A stretch of 64,000 nt of DNA from PFL35 sp041550515 (GCA_041550515.1 JBFEOQ010000001.1:62001-126000), one strand, 5' to 3'. Positions 7,678-17,038 are shown, counted from the first letter of the stretch. The notes: generated by a model not told the origin, from the sequence alone. Made by a program: numbers and translations.

Positions 7678-9828
7678 TTGACAAAAAAAATTATAGTTTT
7701 TATAAATTTATCTATATTAATTATTTTTGCTTTTACCAATATAAATATATCCGCACCAATACCTGGTCAAATTTATGAAGAGAATTCATCAATTATTTAT
7801 CGAAATGTAACAGTATATGCTCCTGCTGTAGCAAGTACTGATCAAGGTTATATTGGTGTTATGTCTACTATTACAGTTACTATACAGAGTAATGGAAGTG
7901 GTAAGGTTTTTGTTGATACACTTCCTTTGACACAAGTTGATATGCAAGGTTCTGCACGTCTTGCAGTAAAAGTTGCTAGTGCTCTAGTAAAAAATGATGC
8001 TAATTGTAGTATTAATCCTGGTTCTTTTGATTATTTTTTTGTTGTTCGTACTAATTCACCAGTTATTGGAGGACCAAGTGCTGGAGGTATTATGACTGTT
8101 GCAACAATTGCTCTTCTTGAGAATTGGTCTTTAGATGAATATACCATCATGACAGGCATGATTAATCCAGATGGAAGTATAGGTCCCATTGGTGGTATTC
8201 CATACAAAGTTGATGCAGCAAATAACGTTGGTGCAAAACGTTTTTTAATTCCAAAAGGTCAATCAACTTATCTTGAAACAATACAAGAAATTACAACAAA
8301 TAACGGCTGGACTCAAACACAGATTAGAACTGTTACAAGAAGTATTGAAGATTATATAAAAAACAAAGGGTATAGTATAGAAATAGTTGAAGTAGAAGAT
8401 ATTAATCAAGCAGTGAAAAATTTTACAGGATATAATTTTTCACCTTTTGTATCTGAGGGAGAAATCAAAAATGATGAATATAACACTGCATTTATGACTC
8501 TTTCAAATTCTTTACTATTAAAATCTCAAGAACTCTATACCTCATCAAGTGATTTATTTAATAATTCACGTTCTAATATCCCAAATAAAATTTGGGATTG
8601 GAACCGATTCACTTGGATTTATCATCGTAGTGATATAGAAAATGAACTAGATAGTGTAAAATTTTTAATTGAAGAATCAAAAACATGGTTTAATCGTGAA
8701 ATGTACTATACTAGCACAACTAAATCATTTTTATCTCTAATTAAATCTCGTTATGTTCAATTTGTATGTAATTATTTTAGTACACCTGAAGAATATAGAC
8801 CTACTTATGTCGAAAATCTTATTGATGAAATAAACCTATTTTGTCATGGAAAAAATACTGAGGCAAGAAATATTGGAATAAACGGTTTTGTATCTTTGCA
8901 GTGTGTGGGTGGTGCACAGAAACGTGCATCTGAGGCAGATGATTATTTAACAAATGCTTATAATAGTTATAAAAATGGCGAATATCTATCTTGTTTAGAT
9001 TATCTTGCAAAAGCAAAAGAACGAAGTGAGAGTGTCGGTTGGTGGCTTAATATAACAAGATATTTTAATGAATCAAGTACCATTAAAACGTCTGATATAA
9101 ATACTATTGCTCTTGAATATATTGAAGAAGCTCAGCAAGCGATAACATATTCAAGTATTATAATAGATGAAATGAATTCTAATTCTAACTACCTTTATGA
9201 TGCCCAAAACATGCTAGAGAAAGCAAGAACTGAAAGAAAAAATGGTTACCCCGCAGCAGCACTTTTTGAAGCACTAGACGCAATAACAAAAGCAAATCTT
9301 GAAATAGAAACAATAGGTATTAGCAGCAAAGATGACTATAAGGAGAAAATTGATAGAATTAATATTAGTACGTATTCAAATATATTAAAAAGTGTAGGTT
9401 ATGGCATTAAACCTGTTCTACCAGTTTGTTATTATGAATATGCTGAAAGCCTTCTTGATGAAGAGGATCTTACAACATCGCTTTTTTATTATCGCTTTAG
9501 TGGTATGATCGCTGGTGCTCTTAGTTTTACTAACGTTAGCAAAGGAACTATTTCTTCAAGATATGAAGGGGTTCCTAAAATAAATTTACCAATTCAAATT
9601 ACAAATATTTTTTCACGATTAGGTACAATATTAATAGTTTTTATTTTAGGTGGAATTATGGGATTATGCCTTGGTTTGTTAATAGCTTTATTGTTAAACA
9701 ATAAACCAACAAAAAATGTTGTTATAAACAAAAAAGAAAAAGGAAATTATAAAAGTTACAAGGGCTATAGATATCCAAATAATGAGATTCCAAGGAGTAT
9801 AAGGGATTATTACAGAAAAAACAAATAA
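7678..9828 (+). CDS. Membrane-anchored Lon-like serine protease (COG1750 type)
   Basis: Predicted extracellular or cell-surface S16-fold protease of 716 residues. An N-terminal hydrophobic stretch (residues 2-25) acts as signal or anchor. The Lon-type catalytic dyad is Ser134 in GGPSAGG and Lys177 in GGIPYKVD, 43 residues apart as in Lon; there is no AAA ATPase domain. The middle 400 residues are helical with TPR-like character and unknown role. A transmembrane helix near residues 645-670 is followed by a basic, tyrosine-rich cytoplasmic tail. Start codon is TTG with AAGGGG just upstream; TTTATAAAT at 7648 could also drive nearly leaderless transcription. It would degrade external proteins without ATP. 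Activity is inferred. Confidence 0.85.
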   Translation: MTKKIIVFINLSILIIFAFTNINISAPIPGQIYEENSSIIYRNVTVYAPAVASTDQGYIGVMSTITVTIQSNGSGKVFVDTLPLTQVDMQGSARLAVKVASALVKNDANCSINPGSFDYFFVVRTNSPVIGGPSAGGIMTVATIALLENWSLDEYTIMTGMINPDGSIGPIGGIPYKVDAANNVGAKRFLIPKGQSTYLETIQEITTNNGWTQTQIRTVTRSIEDYIKNKGYSIEIVEVEDINQAVKNFTGYNFSPFVSEGEIKNDEYNTAFMTLSNSLLLKSQELYTSSSDLFNNSRSNIPNKIWDWNRFTWIYHRSDIENELDSVKFLIEESKTWFNREMYYTSTTKSFLSLIKSRYVQFVCNYFSTPEEYRPTYVENLIDEINLFCHGKNTEARNIGINGFVSLQCVGGAQKRASEADDYLTNAYNSYKNGEYLSCLDYLAKAKERSESVGWWLNITRYFNESSTIKTSDINTIALEYIEEAQQAITYSSIIIDEMNSNSNYLYDAQNMLEKARTERKNGYPAAALFEALDAITKANLEIETIGISSKDDYKEKIDRINISTYSNILKSVGYGIKPVLPVCYYEYAESLLDEEDLTTSLFYYRFSGMIAGALSFTNVSKGTISSRYEGVPKINLPIQITNIFSRLGTILIVFILGGIMGLCLGLLIALLLNNKPTKNVVINKKEKGNYKSYKGYRYPNNEIPRSIRDYYRKNK

Positions 9829-9858
9829 TACTACATTCAAATATTGATTTAATATAAT

Positions 9859-10893
9859 ATGAAAATAAAAGGCAAATTTATAGATGAAAAAATAATCATT
9901 GAAAAACCAAAAGATATAGGCAGACTTTATAACAAAAGTCATTTTGGTAATTCCATTAGTGGGAACAAACTTGAACTTGACCTTATTGAAAGCTGCTATT
10001 TACTTGATGAGGATAAAATTAGTTTAACAAAAGATAAAGAAAAAATCAATTTTGAGGGGCTTATAGATATTACCTCAAGAAAAATTTTAGATTTTGATAT
10101 AAAATATATTGTTTTTAAGGATCTTAAAAACAGAGGGGTTTCAATAAAACTTTTTAATGATCTAAATGGAATTACTTTTAGAGATTTTAAAAAAGAATTT
10201 TTTATCTGCGTCTTCTCAGAGAGTGACTTTTTTAATATAAAAAAAACGATTAATATTATCTCAAAAGTGACAAAAAAAAATTTTAAACTTTGGTTTGCAA
10301 TAGTTGATTTTGAAGGTGATGTTACATATTATGATGTTTCAATTATCAATTTTAAAGGTATTAATAAAAAAGGCAGGTATTTAAAAAACAAAGGATTGTT
10401 ATATGAAAATTCAGTTATTATTTTTAATAAAAAACTAAAAGATAATCTGTTCCAAAAAGAATTTTTTGGTAAACCTTTTGGTAGTGGATTACGTCTTTCT
10501 TATGTCGAAAGTTTATATCTTTCAGATGAAAATATATTGGAAATAAAAAATAATGAAGATAGAAATATTTCTCGTGAGGATTTTATTAATAAAATAAAAT
10601 TGATGGACCCAGTTTTTAATGAGCGATTTAAGGTATATTATGATTTAAAAAAACGTGGACTTATAACCAAAACTGGTTTTAAATTCGGAACAGATTTCCG
10701 CTGTTACACAAAAAATCCTGATGAAATTCATGCTGAATATTTAGTTCATATTATAGCTGAAAAATTTAAAATAATTTGGTCTGAAATGAGTCGTGCAATT
10801 AGACTTGCTCATTCTGTGAATAAAGAAATCATTTTTGCTTGTGTTGAAAAAAACAAAATTGAATATATAAAATTTGGTCGTTTAAGACCATAA
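9859..10893 (+). CDS. endA: tRNA-splicing endonuclease, two-repeat type
   Basis: Cuts the bulge-helix-bulge at intron borders of pre-tRNAs. The 344-residue chain contains two copies of the EndA unit in tandem. The C-terminal copy has the full catalytic triad: Tyr283 (in GTDFRCY), His291 (DEIHAEYLVH) and Lys322 (SVNKEIIFA). The N-terminal copy lacks these residues and is structural, which is the arrangement of the homodimeric two-domain enzymes of Archaeoglobus and Thermoplasma. It follows the protease gene by 30 bases; no clear Shine-Dalgarno is present. No intron-containing tRNA is in this window. Confidence 0.92.
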   Translation: MKIKGKFIDEKIIIEKPKDIGRLYNKSHFGNSISGNKLELDLIESCYLLDEDKISLTKDKEKINFEGLIDITSRKILDFDIKYIVFKDLKNRGVSIKLFNDLNGITFRDFKKEFFICVFSESDFFNIKKTINIISKVTKKNFKLWFAIVDFEGDVTYYDVSIINFKGINKKGRYLKNKGLLYENSVIIFNKKLKDNLFQKEFFGKPFGSGLRLSYVESLYLSDENILEIKNNEDRNISREDFINKIKLMDPVFNERFKVYYDLKKRGLITKTGFKFGTDFRCYTKNPDEIHAEYLVHIIAEKFKIIWSEMSRAIRLAHSVNKEIIFACVEKNKIEYIKFGRLRP

Positions 10894-10956
10894 TTTTTTT
10901 ATAATATATTTTTGTTTTATGTTATATTTTATTAAATTGGGGAGAAAAAAATTATT

Positions 10957-11595
10957 ATGTTAAAATTACGTTGGCATGGGCATTCTTGTTTTGAAATTAC
11001 TAATCATAAAACAATAGTTACAGATCCGCATGATGGAAAAAGTATTGGAATACCTGCACCAAGTGTTCAAGCAGATATTATAGTTATTTCTCATGATCAT
11101 TATGATCATAACAGTGCAAAAACCGTTAAAAAAAATGATAGTAAAGTTATTACTGATGGTCGTAAGAGTAATATAGACAATGTTGAGATTTATGGAATAA
11201 ATACATTTCATGATGAGGAAGAAGGTGCCAAACGGGGTAAGAATATATTATTCAAATTCATATTAAATAACATCACTTTCTTCCATCTTGGAGATCTAGG
11301 TCATGATCTAGATGATGATACAATATCAAGAATCGGAAATATTGATGTTTTATTTATACCAATTGGTGGAACTTTTACAATTGATGATAAAAAAGCATGG
11401 AATATTATTAATAAGATCAAACCAAAAATTATTATTCCTATGCATTATAAAATAGGAGGTCTTTCGCTACCAATATCAGGAATTGATACCTTTCTTGAAC
11501 AAAATCCTTTTAATCTAATTCATGTAGGTAATGAAATAAATATTGAAAAAGAAGATTTACCTGAAGAACCTGAGGTTTGGGTTTTTACTCTTTAA
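10957..11595 (+). CDS. UPF0173 metal-dependent hydrolase (metallo-beta-lactamase fold)
   Basis: MBL-fold protein of 212 residues in the UPF0173 family, whose substrate is not established. Metal-binding motifs in order are RWHGHSCFEI at the N-terminus, SHDHYDHNS near residue 47, GDLGHDLDD near 110, and PMHYKIGG near 165. A GGGGAG motif lies 12 bases before the ATG. Its last four bases overlap convergently with the dehydrogenase on the other strand. No neighbour points to a specific substrate. Confidence 0.88.
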   Translation: MLKLRWHGHSCFEITNHKTIVTDPHDGKSIGIPAPSVQADIIVISHDHYDHNSAKTVKKNDSKVITDGRKSNIDNVEIYGINTFHDEEEGAKRGKNILFKFILNNITFFHLGDLGHDLDDDTISRIGNIDVLFIPIGGTFTIDDKKAWNIINKIKPKIIIPMHYKIGGLSLPISGIDTFLEQNPFNLIHVGNEINIEKEDLPEEPEVWVFTL

Positions 11596-12560
11596 TTATC
11601 AAATATTTCAATATTTATACAATTAGGTGGTATTTTTCCCTTTAAACCATTAATCATATTTTCTGCAACAATAATTGCCATCTTAGTTCTTGTTTCAGCT
11701 GTTGCAGATGCAGAATGAGGTTGTAAAACAACATTCTCAAGCTTTAAAAGTTCTTTATTTATCTCGGGTTCGTGCTCATAAACATCAAGACCTGCACCAA
11801 AAATCCAGTTATTTTTTAGAGCTTTTACAAGAGCTTGTTCATCAACTATAGGGCCCCGAGATGTGTTAATTAATATCGTTGTTTTTCCCATCATTTTTAA
11901 TTGTCTTTCGCTAATTAAATGATGAGTATCATGTAAATATGGTAAATGCACAGAGATAAAATCCGATTCTTTTAATAATCTATCTAATTCTACTTTTTTT
12001 GCAGATAATTCATCTTCAAGCTTTCGATTTCTTAAATTATCATAATATAAAACATTCATTTTAAATCCCTTACTCTTCAACGCAAAAGCTGTACCAATAC
12101 GACCAGTTCCTATAACACCAAGAGTTTTAGCAGTTATATCTCGACCATGCATAAGCAGCGGTGCCCATCCTTTAAACTTTCCTTGTCTTGTAAATTTATC
12201 AGCTTCTACAATACGACGGGCCACTGAAAAAAGTAATGCCCAGGCCATCTCTGCTGTAGTATCAGTTAAAACATTTGGTGTATTAGTAACAATTATTTTT
12301 CTTTTTGTAGCTGTTTTAACATCAATATTATCATAACCAACAGCATAATTAGAAATAATCTTAAGTTTTGGTTCTGAGTTTATCACCTCTTTATCAATTA
12401 CATCAGTAAGCAAACAGACGAGGCCATCTTTATTTTTTAATCCTTTTATAATTTCTTGTTTTGATAAAACTCTATCATATGGATTTATCTCTAACTCATG
12501 ATTTCTTTCTAGCAGATTTAAACCTTGTATAGGGATTTTTCTTGTTACAAATATTTTCAT
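11592..12560 (-). CDS. D-2-hydroxyacid dehydrogenase, glyoxylate/hydroxypyruvate reductase type
   Basis: NAD(P)H-dependent reductase of 322 residues. It has the SNYAVGYDNIDV entry segment, the Rossmann motif GVIGTGRIGTAFA, the catalytic arginine in INTSRGPIVDE, glutamate in DVYEHEPE and histidine in LQPHSASAT. The residue after the Rossmann strand (YYDN) leaves cofactor choice open. Compared with the SerA-like protein at 1.2 kb it lacks the SerA-style GRAGIGVDN and is closer to archaeal glyoxylate reductases. Transcription appears leaderless. It converges on the UPF0173 gene with a 4-base overlap. Substrate is uncertain within the family. Confidence 0.85.
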   Translation of the reverse strand: MKIFVTRKIPIQGLNLLERNHELEINPYDRVLSKQEIIKGLKNKDGLVCLLTDVIDKEVINSEPKLKIISNYAVGYDNIDVKTATKRKIIVTNTPNVLTDTTAEMAWALLFSVARRIVEADKFTRQGKFKGWAPLLMHGRDITAKTLGVIGTGRIGTAFALKSKGFKMNVLYYDNLRNRKLEDELSAKKVELDRLLKESDFISVHLPYLHDTHHLISERQLKMMGKTTILINTSRGPIVDEQALVKALKNNWIFGAGLDVYEHEPEINKELLKLENVVLQPHSASATAETRTKMAIIVAENMINGLKGKIPPNCINIEIFDN

Positions 12561-12707
12561 AAAAGATATGAATATTAAAAGGTTTAAAAAAATTTGTAAA
12601 AAACTTTCAAAAATATATATTAAAAAAAATTTTTATATAGAAATTAACTCATTTTTTAATTTGATTTTATATCTTTGCATAAAAGATTGTTTTAGCCTTA
12701 TAAAAAG

Positions 12708-13604
12708 TTAACATAGATTACTTACCACATAAATAATAACTTTATTTAAAGATACGTCTAATTTATATTTTTCACCCATTTTAAAAATTACTCCATTAAT
12801 GTTATCGATTTCAGTTTTACTATCATTTTGAATGCTCTGAAGCATTGAAGAAAAATTCTCTCTTGTATCAAAAATAACTTCTTTCGTTAAATTGAGAACA
12901 TCCTCGTAAACAAGATTAAAACCGCAGGCATTTGCAACTTGGACAGATTCATAACAAATTTTTTCCATTAATTTTTCTAAAATTGGATTTTTTAAAATAT
13001 AACCATTTTTACATTTAAAAATACAAGTTATCGGATTTATAACTGAGTTTACCACACCTTTAGTCCAAATATCATACATTATATTGGTAGAAACCTTAGT
13101 TTTAATTCCTGATAAATTAAATAAATCAACTAACTTTTGCTCAAAAAAAGAGTTTTTTACCAAAGCTCCAATAGTAGTTTTACCGATACCTGTATGTATA
13201 ATAACACCAGGTTTATAAAAAACAGAACCATGAGTAGTGATACAAACAAATAATTTCTTTTTATCCATTATTTTTTCAATTTTTTCAATATTATCAAGAC
13301 CATTTTGTATCGACATAATAAAAGTATTTTTATCTATGATTTTTTTAATTTTTTTTACAGCATTTTCTGTATCATAGGACTTAACTGAGATGATAACAAG
13401 ATCTGGTGAAAACAAAATATCCTCAAAATTTTCAAATGCTGAAATTTTAATATTTTTTTTTGTTTTGCCTTTAATTATAAGACCTTTTTTCTTTATCTGC
13501 TCAATATGATTTTTTCTGCCAATTAAAAAAACATTATTATTTTTAGCAAGTATACCTCCAAATAATGAACCTATTGCACCTGCTCCAAAAATAACTATAT
13601 TCAT
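12708..13604 (-). CDS. panE: 2-dehydropantoate 2-reductase (ketopantoate reductase family)
   Basis: Likely reduces ketopantoate to pantoate with NADPH for CoA synthesis. The 298 residues begin with the dinucleotide-binding motif IFGAGAIGSLFGG; SVKSYDTENA and the catalytic lysine region DIWTKGVVNSVINPIT (near residue 175) match the family, and the helical C-terminal domain carries SSMLQSIQNDSKTEIDNINGV, whose SSMLQD-like segment is highly conserved. It starts 3 bases after the stop of the ThiI-like gene, so the two are probably co-transcribed. A GGAG motif is 14 bases upstream, inside the ThiI-like gene end. Divergent family members exist, but the motifs favour PanE. Confidence 0.87.
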   Translation of the reverse strand: MNIVIFGAGAIGSLFGGILAKNNNVFLIGRKNHIEQIKKKGLIIKGKTKKNIKISAFENFEDILFSPDLVIISVKSYDTENAVKKIKKIIDKNTFIMSIQNGLDNIEKIEKIMDKKKLFVCITTHGSVFYKPGVIIHTGIGKTTIGALVKNSFFEQKLVDLFNLSGIKTKVSTNIMYDIWTKGVVNSVINPITCIFKCKNGYILKNPILEKLMEKICYESVQVANACGFNLVYEDVLNLTKEVIFDTRENFSSMLQSIQNDSKTEIDNINGVIFKMGEKYKLDVSLNKVIIYVVSNLC

Positions 13605-13606
13605 AA

Positions 13607-14512
13607 TTACAAATCTATCTCCTTATTTTTCTCTTGGATTAAAGCTTCATCCATAATAATTAAAGGATGTAATATAGGGACTTTAATACAATTTTTTAAT
13701 TTTCTGATTTCTTTTAAAATATAAGAATAATCTTCTGACAAAAAATAATCAGTTATAACTGCTTCACAACCATAATCAAGAATAATGTTGTTAATAGTTT
13801 TATAAAAAGAACTTTTCTTACAATAAATTATTTCGAAGTTGTAATACCATTTTTTAGTAAAATTTTTAATATGTTTTATAACTTCTTTTTCTAAAGTTAA
13901 AAAAACTGGAATACAACCTCTACGCATCATGTACCATGTAGCGAGAAATTTATAATCCCTTGATTGAACAAGAGATAGTACTTTTCCTTGGGAACCAAGA
14001 GGTAAACCACCAGGTCCAAAAAATTTTTCAAAAAAGAAAAAAGCTTTATTTTGTCTAATTTCTATAAATAGTTCTATATCTGGACATGTAAGATTTACTT
14101 TTGCATTTGTTTGTTTTACTATTTCATTACCTAATATTATAGCAACATCTTGACTTGTGTAATTATGAATTCCTTCACGTTTTACTTTTAAAGCAAAAGA
14201 AATATCTTTATTAATTTTATCTTTTATTACTTTAATAACAAATTTTTTCATGGAATCAATATTATTATTTGTTTGAAAACAAGGACTAATTGATTTAATC
14301 CCAAATATTTTCTTTAAAATCTTAATAGTTTTTTTGATCTTTTTTGTATAAATGAAAAATCTACCGCGGGTTCTATAAATATTAAAGATAATGTTTTCTT
14401 TTTTTAAAATATAATTTATATTATTTCTTAGGATGTTTTCAAATATTTTTCGGGTAAACTTTGCTTTCAGTCCTATTTCACTATATCTGACTATTATTAA
14501 ATTAGGTTTCAC
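13607..14512 (-). CDS. ThiI-like THUMP protein with degenerate PP-loop
   Basis: Resembles the tRNA 4-thiouridine synthetase ThiI: an N-terminal RYSEIGLKAKFTRK segment, a THUMP RNA-binding domain to about residue 165, then a Rossmann-like domain. However, the ATP-binding PP-loop, normally SGGIDSPVA after GKVLxL, reads VQSRDYKFLAT near residue 180, losing both glycines and the serine. The later GESLGQVASQT segment is replaced by YFLSEDYSYILKE. At 301 residues it is shorter than usual ThiI and has no rhodanese domain. It probably cannot adenylate tRNA and may be an RNA-binding partner. Start is GTG with no Shine-Dalgarno; a TATA-like AAATATATTA lies near 14560. Confidence 0.75.
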   Translation of the reverse strand: MKPNLIIVRYSEIGLKAKFTRKIFENILRNNINYILKKENIIFNIYRTRGRFFIYTKKIKKTIKILKKIFGIKSISPCFQTNNNIDSMKKFVIKVIKDKINKDISFALKVKREGIHNYTSQDVAIILGNEIVKQTNAKVNLTCPDIELFIEIRQNKAFFFFEKFFGPGGLPLGSQGKVLSLVQSRDYKFLATWYMMRRGCIPVFLTLEKEVIKHIKNFTKKWYYNFEIIYCKKSSFYKTINNIILDYGCEAVITDYFLSEDYSYILKEIRKLKNCIKVPILHPLIIMDEALIQEKNKEIDL

Positions 14513-14615
14513 AAAACTTCTAAATCAAACAATATTACATTAATATTGCTAGTAAAATAATATATTTTAATAGAAATATTTATTTATAGAAAATTAAATC
14601 AATAAATGATAGTCT

Positions 14616-14620
14616 GAGGT
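14616..14620 (+). promoter_or_regulatory. Shine-Dalgarno (GAGGT) deciding an ATC start
   Basis: GAGGT lies 7 bases before ATC at 14628. A TATA-like element (TTTATTTATAGA, near 14580) places transcription start a few bases before this motif. In the reading frame between the stop at 14610 and the ATG at 14670 there is no ATG, GTG or TTG. Confidence 0.6.
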
Positions 14621-14627
14621 AGATAAA

Positions 14628-16109
14628 ATCGTCAAACGTGAACTCTGGAATACAAGATTTGCTTTTATTATGGCAGCAGTAGGTTCAGCTGTTGGCCTTG
14701 GAAATGTATGGAGGTTTCCTTACGTTTGTTATGAAAATGGAGGGGGTGCTTTTCTTATACCCTACTTTATAGCATTATTTACAGCTGGGATACCATTAAT
14801 GATTTTAGAATTTTCTGTGGGTCATTGGGCTAAAAAAGCACCTCCTGAATCTTTTAAAAAAATTAATAAAAAATTAGAATGGTTTGGATGGGCGTCAACA
14901 TTACTGCCTTTTACAGTAGCAATATATTATATTGTAATTATGGCGTGGTGCTTTTCCTATATGATTTATGCAATAGATTTAAGATGGGGTATGCAGGCAG
15001 AATTATTTTTTAATAATTTTCTGGGAGATACAGGAAGTCCAATAATATTTGGGAAAATTGGAATACCAATAATATTAGGTCTTATAGCAGTATGGTTATG
15101 TATATTTTTAATATTGTACAAAGGTGTTAACAGAATAGGTAAAGTAGTTATTATATCTGTACCGCTTCCTTGGATACTGTTAATATTACTTACCATTAGA
15201 GGAATGACATTACCCGGAGCATTGGAAGGTATCACATACTATCTTACACCAAATTTTTCAAGTTTAGGAAATGTTAATGTTTGGCTTGCAGCATATGCAC
15301 AAGTATTTTTTTCAATAGGAGTTGCACAAGGTATTATGATTACCTATGCAAGTTTCTTAAAAAAGAAATCTGATATTAATAATAATGCTTTCATTGTTGC
15401 ACTTGCTGATGCTGGAACTTCATTTTTAGCTGGTTTTGCTGTTTTTAGCGTAGTTGGATATCTAGCAATGACCCAAGGTATTGGAATCCAAGCACTAGCT
15501 TCAAATATCGCAGGTCCAAATCTTACATTTGTTACTTATCCAACGGCAATATCTTTATTTCCTTTTGCGGCTGCTTTTTTTGGATTGATATTTTTTGTAG
15601 CGCTTCTAACTTTTGGAATTGATTCAGCGTTTTCAATGATAGAACCAATATCTGCGGCAGTTCATAGTAAGTGGGGAATCTCAAAATTAAAAGTGACAGG
15701 TATATTTTGTGTAACTGGGCTTATATTTAGTTTAATTTTTGTGTCCGGAAACGGCTTTCACCTTATCGATCTTATTGATCATTTCGTAACTAATTTTGGT
15801 TTGGTATTAATCGGTTTAATAGAGTGTATTATCTTTGGCTGGGCTTATACCATCTCAAAATTAAGAGATCATGCCAACCAGACATCTGATATAAAAATTG
15901 GTAGATGGTGGGATATTTTAATAAAATACATAATACCCTGTGTATTGATAATAATACTAGTGGTTGCAGTATTTGAAAATATTACTAATCCATATATGGA
16001 TTATCCTTCATGGATTATTATAATAGGAGGAATTCTTCCGATATTGTTATTATTTATTATTTCAATTATATTGATGAAACTTAAAAGCAGAGAAGGAGAT
16101 GAAGCTTGA
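14628..16109 (+). CDS. Sodium-dependent amino-acid transporter, NSS/SNF family (probable ATC start)
   Basis: Twelve-helix sodium symporter that imports amino acids; substrate unknown, though the paired small subunit points to methionine or alanine type. Helix 1 has the sodium-binding AAVGSAVGLGNVWRFPY motif and ENGGGAFLIPY follows. The first ATG in frame (14670) lies inside helix 1. Reading from 14628 adds VKRELWNTRFAFI, which lines up residue by residue with the known LeuT start (EVKREHWATRLGLI), and the codon at that place is ATC, preceded by GAGGT at 7 bases. I therefore annotate a near-cognate start giving about 493 residues. The stop overlaps the small-subunit ATG. Confidence 0.9.
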   Translation: MVKRELWNTRFAFIMAAVGSAVGLGNVWRFPYVCYENGGGAFLIPYFIALFTAGIPLMILEFSVGHWAKKAPPESFKKINKKLEWFGWASTLLPFTVAIYYIVIMAWCFSYMIYAIDLRWGMQAELFFNNFLGDTGSPIIFGKIGIPIILGLIAVWLCIFLILYKGVNRIGKVVIISVPLPWILLILLTIRGMTLPGALEGITYYLTPNFSSLGNVNVWLAAYAQVFFSIGVAQGIMITYASFLKKKSDINNNAFIVALADAGTSFLAGFAVFSVVGYLAMTQGIGIQALASNIAGPNLTFVTYPTAISLFPFAAAFFGLIFFVALLTFGIDSAFSMIEPISAAVHSKWGISKLKVTGIFCVTGLIFSLIFVSGNGFHLIDLIDHFVTNFGLVLIGLIECIIFGWAYTISKLRDHANQTSDIKIGRWWDILIKYIIPCVLIIILVVAVFENITNPYMDYPSWIIIIGGILPILLLFIISIILMKLKSREGDEA

Positions 16110-16204
16110 TGCTACCTATTTCAGCTATTATCATGTTTATATTTGGCGCTACAATATGTTATGGTGGACTTGCATACTTTATTTTTAGAGCTATTAAAAA
16201 ATAA
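16109..16204 (+). CDS. MetS-like small subunit of an NSS transporter (31 aa)
   Basis: Tiny one-helix membrane protein: a start MLPISAIIMFIFGAT, then CYGGLAYFIF and a basic end RAIKK. The pattern of a single helix with a GGL motif followed by basic residues is typical of MetS-type subunits that pair with SNF transporters such as Corynebacterium MetP. Its ATG overlaps the transporter stop (TGATG), and GGAG lies 10 bases upstream inside the transporter gene, so it is translationally coupled. Too short for usual gene finders, but context and sequence agree well. Confidence 0.85.
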   Translation: MLPISAIIMFIFGATICYGGLAYFIFRAIKK

Positions 16205-16273
16205 TTTAATTTTAAGTAAACTACTTTTGTTTAAAAAAATATAACTAAAATATTTCCTTATTAATTATATGAA

Positions 16274-17038
16274 TTAAATATTAGTTAAAATTTCTTTTTC
16301 AAATAACTTTATTTGATATAAATAATTTTTATCTATTTCAAATTCGAAATCATAAAAAATATCTTTTAAAATAAGTTGTGCAGCAGGAGCAACTCCAAAA
16401 TCATATCGTTCTTTAGGGTATTTCAAAGCATTAATTATTTCGTTTTGGGTTATTTTCCCCATACCTAATTTCTTGACTGCTGATATAATTCTTCTAACTT
16501 GATTCCAAAGAAAATTTTTTGCAAAAAAATCTATTATTATAAATTTATTAGATTTTCTAACTAGGATATTATCAATTATACGAACGGGATTCTTGTCTTT
16601 TTCGATTCTTGCAAAATTAGAAAAATCATGTTCACCTGTAAAAAAAGATAATACTTTTATTATTTTTTCGTAATTTAGTTTTATAATATCTAGATAATAT
16701 CTATATTGTCTATAATCAGCATATCTTGGATAAAAATCATCATCCACAATTTTATAACCATAATATAATATTTCCTTATTTTCCTTATTTAAACTGTTTA
16801 AAATTTCACTTGGGAGAAAATTAGTATTAAATGCAATGACACTACCCAAGGATGAAACGCCCTTATCAGTTCTACTAGCTGAACGAAAAACTGATTCTTC
16901 AGGATTTATTATTAATTTATTTTCTGTCAGAGTCTTAATTATTTTATCTTCTACTGTTTTTAATTTTGGTTGTCGTGCATATCCATAGAAATTCTTACCA
17001 TTATATGCAAACTTTAAAGCAACTCTCATCACAATCAT
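16274..17038 (-). CDS. truA: tRNA pseudouridine(38-40) synthase TruA
   Basis: Makes pseudouridine in the tRNA anticodon arm. The 254-residue protein starts with the family segment RVALKFAYNGKNFYGYARQP, carries the catalytic aspartate in SRTDKGVSSLG near residue 57, and has the later motifs GEHDFSNFAR and FLWNQVRRIISAV. Two in-frame ATGs lie 9 bases apart; either could be used, and no Shine-Dalgarno is present. Archaeal proteins of this group can also act as the only TruA-type enzyme. It stands alone between the transporter pair and nmd3. Confidence 0.93.
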   Translation of the reverse strand: MIVMRVALKFAYNGKNFYGYARQPKLKTVEDKIIKTLTENKLIINPEESVFRSASRTDKGVSSLGSVIAFNTNFLPSEILNSLNKENKEILYYGYKIVDDDFYPRYADYRQYRYYLDIIKLNYEKIIKVLSFFTGEHDFSNFARIEKDKNPVRIIDNILVRKSNKFIIIDFFAKNFLWNQVRRIISAVKKLGMGKITQNEIINALKYPKERYDFGVAPAAQLILKDIFYDFEFEIDKNYLYQIKLFEKEILTNI

